DNA from: Mesorhizobium sp. B2-3-4
GTDB taxonomy: Bacteria; Pseudomonadota; Alphaproteobacteria; Rhizobiales; Rhizobiaceae
Direction: 5' to 3'
Length of the DNA stretch: 64,000 nt
Assembly: GCF_006442315.1 (NCBI RefSeq)
Contig: NZ_VFVY01000019.1
Location: forward strand, 98,111 to 162,110
Shown here in pieces: positions 9,508 to 16,057 of the stretch (the first letter of the stretch is position 1; every line of letters begins with the position of its first letter). The notes under the pieces are model-generated. The model saw nothing but the letters and a program-made list of their open reading frames with translations. It made no database searches and had not been told where the DNA came from. The translations under genes and the position numbers were made by a program.

Positions 9508-9578
9508 TCCGGACAGCGGACCTTCTATCGCCACATTCAGGCGCATGATGGGAAATCATCATGGCGGCCGGGGTTTCC

Positions 9579-9878
9579 ATGACCACGCGAGTTCTTCTTT
9601 GTCCGATCGGCTTGGCTTTGGCCATGGCGGCTCCCGCGTCGGCTTTCGCCGCCCAGGAATGCCTGGCCAATGGAAAGTCGTATCAGGTCGGCCAGACCGC
9701 TTGCCTGAACGTTGCCGACCAGAGCCACCTCGCCCGCTGCGACATGGTGCTCAACAACACATCCTGGACAAAGGTGGGTGACTCCTGCCCCGCCAACACC
9801 ATGGCGCCGCACCTGCATGTGACGCCGATTTCGACACCAGCGCCAAGCATGGTGCCGACCGAGCCAACCGAAAACTGA
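9579..9878 (+). CDS. Small exported Cys-containing protein
   Basis: 99-residue protein with a clear Sec signal peptide (MTTRVLLCPIGLALAMAAPASAFA) and a short mature domain with four cysteines, likely two disulfides (QECLANGKSY, TACLNV, ARCDMV, DSCPAN), and a Pro/Thr-rich tail. I recognise no function. An in-frame ATG at 9561 would add six residues before the signal peptide; both starts have weak G-rich upstream sequences. It stands alone, convergent with exoR across a hairpin at 9895-9915. Confidence 0.65.
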   Translation: MTTRVLLCPIGLALAMAAPASAFAAQECLANGKSYQVGQTACLNVADQSHLARCDMVLNNTSWTKVGDSCPANTMAPHLHVTPISTPAPSMVPTEPTEN

Positions 9879-9894
9879 TCTCTCTCGCCTGCTC

Positions 9895-9915
9895 ATCTCC
9901 CGTGGACGGGGAGAT
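9895..9915. terminator. Convergent hairpin between small exported gene and exoR
   Basis: Arms ATCTCCC and GGGAGAT around GTGGACG lie in the 43-base gap between two converging genes. There is no T-run on either side. This CTCATCTCCC...GGGGAGAT form resembles short palindromic repeats I recall as common in Mesorhizobium intergenic DNA; it may act as a two-way stop. Confidence 0.5.
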
Positions 9916-9921
9916 CGTCCA

Positions 9922-10770
9922 TTACTGATCGGCGTTGTTGCCCTTGGTCAGGATGTCGTCGGCGAGCGAGATCGCCGTGCGGCGGTCGGCTTCGCCGGCG
10001 GCGGCAAAGGCCTCTTCCTGCATGCCGCGAATCCAGGGCTGATCGGCTGGTGACGCACGTTCGAGCGCCGCGGTCATCATCGCCAGGCCGCGCACGACCT
10101 TGCCGCTCTGGAACAGGAGATGGCCGAGCGTCGCCTGTGCCCCGGCATGACCTTTTTCGGCAGCGAGCTGGAACCAGCGCCCGGCCTGCTTGACGCTGGC
10201 CTTTACGCCGCCCTCGCCCTTCAGGAACATCTGCCCCATCTCGAACTGCGCGTTCGGGTTGCGGTAGTTGGCGGCGGCGCGCATGTAGTATTCCTGCGCC
10301 GCCACCTCGTTCTCGGTCACCGGGCTGCCGGGAATGCCCTTGCGCAGATAATCGCCCAGCGCCACCAGCGCGTCGGAGACGTAGCTTTCTTCCGGGGAGC
10401 CTGGCTCGACATCCTGGTCGACGATCTCCGAGAAGAACTTGAACGCCTCATAATCGTCGCGCGCCACGCCATCGCCTTCGGCATACATGCGCGCGAGCTT
10501 CCAGGTGGCGCCGATCTGGCCGTTTTCGGCGGCGTATTTGTAGGCCTCGGCCGCCTGTTCCTTGTGGCCGCTCTTATAGGCGGAGAAGCCGAACTGGAAC
10601 ACCGCCCAGGGGCTCGACTGCGGCTTCACGCCGGTCTTGTCGTCGAACACCTTGTCGTCGAAGGCCATGGCCTGGCCCACGGCGCCAAAGATCGCAACCG
10701 CGACCAGTGCCGAACGGACAGATGACCTCAACAACTCTGGTGTTGACTTCAACAACTCAGATATCCGCAT
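9922..10770 (-). CDS. exoR: ExoR, periplasmic Sel1-repeat regulator of exopolysaccharide
   Basis: Periplasmic regulator that in Sinorhizobium meliloti binds the sensor ExoS and holds down ExoS/ChvI signalling, controlling succinoglycan, motility and symbiosis. 282 residues from the ATG at 10770. A signal peptide (about 1-36, ending GQAMAF) is followed by Sel1/TPR-like repeats; the stretch FQFGFSAYKSGHKEQAAEAY and the C-terminal GLAMMTAALERASPADQPWI match what I recall of ExoR closely. The start codon lies inside the last codons of ilvD (14-base overlap with the stop at 10757-10759), so expression may be coupled to ilvD. An in-frame GTG at 10791 is a less likely start. Confidence 0.88.
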   Translation of the reverse strand: MRISELLKSTPELLRSSVRSALVAVAIFGAVGQAMAFDDKVFDDKTGVKPQSSPWAVFQFGFSAYKSGHKEQAAEAYKYAAENGQIGATWKLARMYAEGDGVARDDYEAFKFFSEIVDQDVEPGSPEESYVSDALVALGDYLRKGIPGSPVTENEVAAQEYYMRAAANYRNPNAQFEMGQMFLKGEGGVKASVKQAGRWFQLAAEKGHAGAQATLGHLLFQSGKVVRGLAMMTAALERASPADQPWIRGMQEEAFAAAGEADRRTAISLADDILTKGNNADQ

Positions 10771-12481
10771 AACAATGTGTTTCACTCGCACCGCCCGGAT
10801 GGGTGACCGCGCCGTCGCGGGCAGACCCGACCGTCTGTGCGTATTTCCATATCGCGCCCGACTGATAGTCGGTCTTGCGCGCCTTCCAATCCTTCGCTCG
10901 CGCCGCCAGTTCGGCGTCGGACAGAGCCACCTCGATCGTGCCGTTCACCGCGTCGATCGAGATCAGATCGCCATCCCTGATCAGGCCGATGGGACCGCCC
11001 ACCGCCGCCTCCGGCCCGACATGGCCGATGCAGAAGCCGCGCGTCGCGCCCGAGAAACGGCCATCGGTGATCAGCGCCACCTTGCCGCCCATGCCCTGGC
11101 CGTAGAGTGCCGCCGTCGTCGACAGCATCTCGCGCATGCCGGGGCCGCCGCGCGGCCCTTCATAACGGATGACCAGAACCTCGCCTTCCCGATAGGCGCG
11201 GTTGGTCACCGCCTCGAAACATTCCTCTTCCGAATCGAAGCAGCGCGCCGGGCCGGAGAATTTCAACTCCGCCATGCCCGCGACCTTCACGATCGCGCCT
11301 TCTGGGGCAAGGTTTCCCTTCAACCCCACGACACCGCCGGTTTGGGTAATGGGGCTGTTGGCCGGGCGGACCACGTCTTGATGCTCATTCCAGGCAACGT
11401 GCTGCATGTTTTCGGCCAAAGTGCGGCCAGTCACCGTCAGGCAGTCGCCATGCAGGTAACCATGGTCGAGCAAGGTCTTCATCAGCAACGGAATACCGCC
11501 GGCCTCGAACATGTCCTTGGCGACATATTTGCCGCCCGGCTTGAGGTCGGCGATGTAAGGCGTCTTCTCGAAGATGCGCGCAACGTCGAACAGGTCGAAC
11601 TTGATCCCCGCCTCATGCGCGATCGCCGGCAGGTGAAGTGCCGCATTGGTCGAGCCGCCGGTGGCCGAAACCACGGTCGCCGCGTTTTCCAGCGCCTTCA
11701 GCGTGACGATGTCGCGCGGCCGGATGTTTTTTGCGATCAGTTCCATGACCTTTTCGCCGGAGGCGAAATTGAAACGGTCGCGCATCTCGTAGGGCGCCGG
11801 CGCGCCACAGGAATAGGGCAGCGCCAGGCCGATCGCCTCGGCGACGGTGGCCATGGTGTTGGCCGTGAACTGGGCCCCGCAAGACCCGGCCGACGGACAG
11901 GCGGCCTGTTCGATCTCGAGCAGTTCGGCATCGCCGATCGTACCGACCGAATGCTGTCCGACCGCCTCGAACACGTCCTGCACGGTGATCTGCCGGCCGC
12001 GATAGCTGCCGGGCAGGATGGAACCGCCATAGATGAAGATCGAAGGCACGTTGAGACGCACCATGGCCATCATCATGCCTGGCAACGACTTGTCGCAGCC
12101 GGCAAGACCAACCAGCGCGTCGTAGCAGTGGCCGCGCATGGTGAGCTCGACCGAATCGGCGATGACCTCGCGCGACACCAGCGAGGACTTCATGCCCTGG
12201 TGGCCCATGGCGATGCCGTCGGTAACGGTGATGGTGCAGAACTCGCGCGGCGTACCGTTGGCCGCGGCAACGCCCTTCTTGACCACTTGCGCCTGGCGCA
12301 TCAGCGAGATGTTGCAGGGAGCCGCCTCGTTCCAGCAGGAGGCGACGCCGACCAGCGGCTGCGCGATCTCGGCCGCCGACAGGCCCATGGCATAGAGATA
12401 GGAACGGTGCGGCGCACGCGCCGGCCCGACAGTCACATAGCGGCTAGGGAGCTTAGCCTTTGAAATGACCTTGGCGTCCAT
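10757..12481 (-). CDS. ilvD: Dihydroxy-acid dehydratase
   Basis: Fe-S dehydratase of branched-chain amino acid synthesis (2,3-dihydroxy-isovalerate to 2-ketoisovalerate, and the isoleucine equivalent). 574 residues from the ATG at 12481 (MDAKVISKAKLPSRY), which has AAGGA five bases upstream. Cluster cysteines sit in VASCWNEAAPC, LAGCDKSLPG and SAGSCGAQF; the active-site region DGRFSGATRGFCIGHVGPEA is intact. A possible earlier ATG (12487) lies too close to the same ribosome binding site. It is alone on its strand with exoR overlapping its 3' end; a strong terminator of the neighbouring fadL gene lies upstream. Confidence 0.96.
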   Translation of the reverse strand: MDAKVISKAKLPSRYVTVGPARAPHRSYLYAMGLSAAEIAQPLVGVASCWNEAAPCNISLMRQAQVVKKGVAAANGTPREFCTITVTDGIAMGHQGMKSSLVSREVIADSVELTMRGHCYDALVGLAGCDKSLPGMMMAMVRLNVPSIFIYGGSILPGSYRGRQITVQDVFEAVGQHSVGTIGDAELLEIEQAACPSAGSCGAQFTANTMATVAEAIGLALPYSCGAPAPYEMRDRFNFASGEKVMELIAKNIRPRDIVTLKALENAATVVSATGGSTNAALHLPAIAHEAGIKFDLFDVARIFEKTPYIADLKPGGKYVAKDMFEAGGIPLLMKTLLDHGYLHGDCLTVTGRTLAENMQHVAWNEHQDVVRPANSPITQTGGVVGLKGNLAPEGAIVKVAGMAELKFSGPARCFDSEEECFEAVTNRAYREGEVLVIRYEGPRGGPGMREMLSTTAALYGQGMGGKVALITDGRFSGATRGFCIGHVGPEAAVGGPIGLIRDGDLISIDAVNGTIEVALSDAELAARAKDWKARKTDYQSGAIWKYAQTVGSARDGAVTHPGGASETHCYADI

Positions 12482-12517
12482 TCTCATCCTTGCCGCGGGC
12501 GGTGCGGCCTGTCCCAT

Positions 12518-12727
12518 CGCCGAGCCTTTTGGCGCGTGTCCCGAGACAACTTCGAGGTGCGCCGGGTTTATGGCGGGAAATGGGCAATTTCCTCGGCCTG
12601 ACTTCTAGCGCAGGGGTTGTTCAGAAAGTGTTGCCAAAACGTCACATTTGCATGAGGCGGCGCCAGTGCGTCTTATATGCAACTCCGCTTGAATGCCGAA
12701 GGCACAGACAATTTCCGGATAACAAAA
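12518..12727. other. Spacer upstream of ilvD
   Basis: No gene seen. It contains the presumed ilvD promoter region, which I could not place with confidence, and ends at the fadL-type gene terminator. Confidence 0.4.
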
Positions 12728-12752
12728 AAAGGCCGAGCGGTTCTCGGCCTTT
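12728..12752 (-). terminator. Intrinsic terminator of first FadL-type gene
   Basis: Stem AAAGGCCGAG / CTCGGCCTTT with a 5-base loop, followed on the minus strand by a run of seven T. It starts about 20 bases after the stop of the outer-membrane gene ending at 12772. Confidence 0.9.
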
Positions 12753-12771
12753 CTGTAAAAATTTCAATTGA

Positions 12772-13986
12772 TTAGAACTTGATCTTGACGCCGCCGGATA
12801 GCGCCGAGACCAGATCGTTGCCAAAGTCGTAGCGGACCTCGGTGCCGGCGGTATAGCCATTCGCGTCGGTCAGCGTACCGGAGTGGCCGCTGGTCAGAAC
12901 ACCAATGGCGCCAGCCAGGCGCAGTTCGATGTTGGGCATCGGCGTGTAGGCAACGCCGCCGCCAAGCGTCCAGGTATCGGTCTGGTCGCCATAGCCGTGC
13001 GACGTGCCGCGGTCCCACGAGATCTGGGCGGCGCCGCTCCATTGTTCATTGAACTGGTGGCCAATGCCGCCTGTTACCGTCCATCCGTCGCGATACATCA
13101 GGTCGAGCGACGTCAATCTGACCGGATATGGGGAAACTGTCGTACAGCCGAAAGCCTGGGTCTCGGGCGAGCAAATCGGAACGCTCTGCAGCACGCTCCA
13201 ATTGACCCACTTCACCGAACCGAAAGCGAGCCAGCCGGGAGCGATGCCGGATTGCAGCTTGAACTCCAACGAATCCGGCATCGCTTGGGTTGGCGCATAG
13301 ATGTTGTTGACGACCCCACCGATATTCAACGTGCCGGAAATATTATCGAGCTTGACCTGCGAATTGTAGACCAGGCTGGCACGCAATGCGATGTCGGGGA
13401 TTTCGTAGGCGATGCCGGCGCGCCAGCCCCAGCCGCTGCTGGTCAGATCGACACGGCCAATCGTGGTGCCCAAGTCCGGGCTCGCGTAGCTTTCCTTGAA
13501 ACCATATACTTCCTGGTAGAAAACGCCGCCGATGAAGCGGAGCTGTCCTTTGCCGGCATCCATCTTGTAGGAGCAGGTTCCAGCGTAGTTGTTGCTTTTG
13601 ATCTGGGTGTTGATGTTGGAATAGGAACCGTTCCAGATGCCTGGATTCGAACTCGCGCCCCATGGCTGCGAGTAGTCGAACATGCAGTCGACGCCCTTTA
13701 CGACCTCCGCCTTCACACCGACGTAAGGCACCCAGTAACCCTCGGTGTTGCGGGCAGTGCTTTTGATCGCAAGCCCCGCGCCGGACGTATCCGTCGCGTT
13801 TTTGAGGTCGCGTTGAGGCATCACGTATGTCGCGCCAACATCGGACGCGAACGGAGCAGGATCGAACAGAAGATCGATATCGTAACCGCCACGCTCGAGG
13901 CCGCCGGCATGCGCTGCATTAACCGCCGTGCCGATCAAGACCAGTGAAAAGCACCCCGCCCCCAGCAGTGCCTTCAGCTTGTGCAT
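12772..13986 (-). CDS. FadL/TodX-type outer-membrane channel, copy 1
   Basis: Outer-membrane beta-barrel of the OmpP1/FadL family, which takes up long-chain fatty acids or other hydrophobic compounds. 404 residues from the ATG at 13986, with GGAGAGGAG just upstream. It has a signal peptide (MHKLKALLGAGCFSLVLIG... ending AAHA), amphipathic beta-strands, the family stretch LQSGIAPGWLAFGSVKW and a C-terminal aromatic residue (VKIKF) for barrel insertion. It is a clear paralogue of the gene ending at 14409; both share the HA-GG start of the mature protein, WLAFGS and DGWT(V/I)TGG. Two Cys pairs in the loops are specific to this copy (PICSPETQAFGCTT). Substrate unknown. Confidence 0.88.
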   Translation of the reverse strand: MHKLKALLGAGCFSLVLIGTAVNAAHAGGLERGGYDIDLLFDPAPFASDVGATYVMPQRDLKNATDTSGAGLAIKSTARNTEGYWVPYVGVKAEVVKGVDCMFDYSQPWGASSNPGIWNGSYSNINTQIKSNNYAGTCSYKMDAGKGQLRFIGGVFYQEVYGFKESYASPDLGTTIGRVDLTSSGWGWRAGIAYEIPDIALRASLVYNSQVKLDNISGTLNIGGVVNNIYAPTQAMPDSLEFKLQSGIAPGWLAFGSVKWVNWSVLQSVPICSPETQAFGCTTVSPYPVRLTSLDLMYRDGWTVTGGIGHQFNEQWSGAAQISWDRGTSHGYGDQTDTWTLGGGVAYTPMPNIELRLAGAIGVLTSGHSGTLTDANGYTAGTEVRYDFGNDLVSALSGGVKIKF

Positions 13987-14364
13987 TGAGTCTCCTCTCC
14001 GAATTCGAGCACAAACCAAGCAAGAACCAATTCGCATTGTAGACGCAACAACGATTTCAAGAGGCGTACATGTACATATTTTCTGGATGAGCTCATCAGT
14101 CCGGATCGGTGGCCATTGCCGACTAAAAAAGCACTCATCCGGCCACGAAAATCCAAGAAAACCGCTGAAAACCAGATACGTAGCAAACCGAAATGCGCAT
14201 TTTCGCAACCAATTTGCACGTTGTTACATTATGGCAACATCCACGCAAAAACTTCCGTTTACGTCAAAGGAAGAACATGCAATGCCGCTAATATGCACCT
14301 GCAGAGAAAATCCCCCATCAAAACAGCTCGGATTCTTCGAGATGCGTTGATGACCCATCAAACA
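13987..14364 (-). promoter_or_regulatory. Upstream control region of FadL copy 1 (duplicated elements)
   Basis: This gene-free stretch holds three elements also found, in the same order and spacing, before copy 2: the palindrome GTACATGTAC (14066-14075), the near-palindrome TTGTTACATTATGGCAACA (14221-14239) and TTCCGTTTACGTCAA (14253-14267). The 5' untranslated region also shares TCGTTGTTGC and GAATTGG with copy 2 (minus-strand reading). No standard -35/-10 pair is obvious. These are probably operators and promoter of a shared regulon. Confidence 0.65.
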
Positions 14365-14389
14365 AAAAGGCCGGGCGATGCCCGGCCTT
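14365..14389 (-). terminator. Intrinsic terminator of second FadL-type gene
   Basis: Stem AAAGGCCGGGC / GCCCGGCCTTT with a 3-base loop, then TTTTTG on the minus strand; 20 bases past the stop of the gene ending at 14409. Confidence 0.9.
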
Positions 14390-14408
14390 TGCTGAAAATC
14401 TGACGAAT

Positions 14409-15698
14409 CTACCACTTGATGGCGTAGCCAAGATTCACCGCGACTGCGTAGCCGGCTTTGACCGCCTGGTTGCCTGATACGCCAGGTACTTCCGCATACT
14501 GGGTTTCGGCTGCGGATGTCAGGTAGCTGAGACCAACGCCACCGCGCAATTCACCACCCATGCCATCTTTATAGGACCCGCCGACAGCAAGCGTATAGGT
14601 ATCGCTGGTGAGGTCCCAACCGGTTCCAACGCCTTGATCCCATGTCAGGCTGACAAGGCCGGAGAGACGGTCCGTGAAGGCATGCCCTACACCGCCCGTG
14701 ATGGTCCAGCCGTCCTTCCAGTTGTACGTGTCGACGGTGCTGGTTATGGGCGAGCTCACGATGAGGGCCTTCTGGACACTCCAATCCGTCCATTTGGCCG
14801 ATCCGAAGGCGAGCCAGCCGGGTGCGATGCCCGACTGAAGTTTCATTTCGACGCTCTGCGGCAGATTGCCTGTCCCGGTGGCCGGCGCCGCGGTTTCCAA
14901 GCCATTGGCGGCAGCAAGGTTGGCCTGCGTTAGCGCGTTTGCTGCTTGCAGGGCCAGCGCCGCACCAAGAACGGGATCGTTATTTCCGTACGCAGCTATC
15001 GCAGCCGCCTGAAGTTGCTTAGCCTGCGCGCCCAGCAAAGCCGCCGTCGGCACTGTGAGGGTCCCGTCAGCGCCATAGCTGGTTCCAGACCGGTACATCA
15101 ATTGGGCACGGAGGGCTATCTCAGGAATCTCGTACGCCACTCCAAGGCGGTAACCAAAGTCCTGTCCGGATAAATCAAGATTCGCATTTGGGAGCGCAAC
15201 GTTAAATGGAGGAAGCGTCCCCAGCGCATTGACGCGGGTATACTCGAGATTTTCCGTGAACCCGCCACCGAGAATCCAAAGATTACCGCGCCCAACGTTG
15301 AATTTGACGCCGCATGTCAGCGCCTTTTCATTGGTCGTGAATTCCTCGGAAAGCTTTCCGCTGACCTTCGGGAAGTCGTAGGTGGTAGAGCCACCATTGT
15401 TATCGACCATCGTCCCCGCGCAACGCAAATTGTCGGTCAGGTTGAACTTCACAGCCGCCGACGGGATTACATAATCATCCGTGTATTCGGTACCCACAAG
15501 CGCCGGGTTTGGATTCTTGGTGAATTCACGATGCGGCGAGACATACGTTACGCCGGCTCGCATGTTGAAATTGCCATCCTCGAAGAGAATGTCCGTATCA
15601 GCGTTACCGCGCGAAAAGCCGCCGGCATGTGCCGCGCCCACCAAGGCCACCGAAAAGCACCCCGCCCCCAGCAGTACTTTCAGACGCAAATTGTTCAT
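14409..15698 (-). CDS. FadL/TodX-type outer-membrane channel, copy 2
   Basis: 429-residue paralogue of the preceding outer-membrane gene. Signal peptide MNNLRLKVLLGAGCFSVALV...AHA, then FadL-family barrel with LQSGIAPGWLAFGSAKW, DGWTITGGVGHAF and a C-terminal aromatic (YAIKW). It differs from copy 1 by an Ala/Gln-rich insertion (about residues 220-270, AKQLQAAAIAAYGNNDPVLG and following) that is probably an extracellular loop. Start ATG at 15698 with GGGGAGGA upstream. Each copy has its own terminator and its own copy of the upstream control region, so they arose by duplication of a whole transcription unit. Confidence 0.88.
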   Translation of the reverse strand: MNNLRLKVLLGAGCFSVALVGAAHAGGFSRGNADTDILFEDGNFNMRAGVTYVSPHREFTKNPNPALVGTEYTDDYVIPSAAVKFNLTDNLRCAGTMVDNNGGSTTYDFPKVSGKLSEEFTTNEKALTCGVKFNVGRGNLWILGGGFTENLEYTRVNALGTLPPFNVALPNANLDLSGQDFGYRLGVAYEIPEIALRAQLMYRSGTSYGADGTLTVPTAALLGAQAKQLQAAAIAAYGNNDPVLGAALALQAANALTQANLAAANGLETAAPATGTGNLPQSVEMKLQSGIAPGWLAFGSAKWTDWSVQKALIVSSPITSTVDTYNWKDGWTITGGVGHAFTDRLSGLVSLTWDQGVGTGWDLTSDTYTLAVGGSYKDGMGGELRGGVGLSYLTSAAETQYAEVPGVSGNQAVKAGYAVAVNLGYAIKW

Positions 15699-16057
15699 GG
15701 ATGTCCTCCCCGAATAACTGTTGCATCAAGCTAGAGCCAATTCAGGTTAACGGTGCAACAACGAATTCCTGGGGCGTACATGTACATGTCAGGCAAACGC
15801 ATTTTCGACAAAATAGAGATGGGCGATATAAGCTCGAAAACGACCTGACGCATGCCCCACCGGGCGATAAAACGAACAAAAATGGCCCAAAAAGGCTCAA
15901 AAACAGCTGGTTTTGAGGGAATCAAGCCCCATTGTTACATTATGGCAACAATGGGGCTAAAAGTTTCCGTTTACGTCAACATTAACGCAACGGAATGCCT
16001 GTTTTCGAGGCAATGACGCAGGGGCATACGATCCCGCGCCAAAGGCGAATCCGTCGT
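15699..16057 (-). promoter_or_regulatory. Upstream control region of FadL copy 2 (duplicated elements)
   Basis: Contains GTACATGTAC (15776-15785), TTGTTACATTATGGCAACA (15932-15950) and TTCCGTTTACGTCAA (15965-15979). Here the middle element is embedded in a perfect 12-base inverted repeat (AGCCCCATTGTT 15925-15936, AACAATGGGGCT 15947-15958) that copy 1 lacks beyond the core. There is no T-run, so this is more likely an operator dyad than a terminator. No gene seen. Confidence 0.65.
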
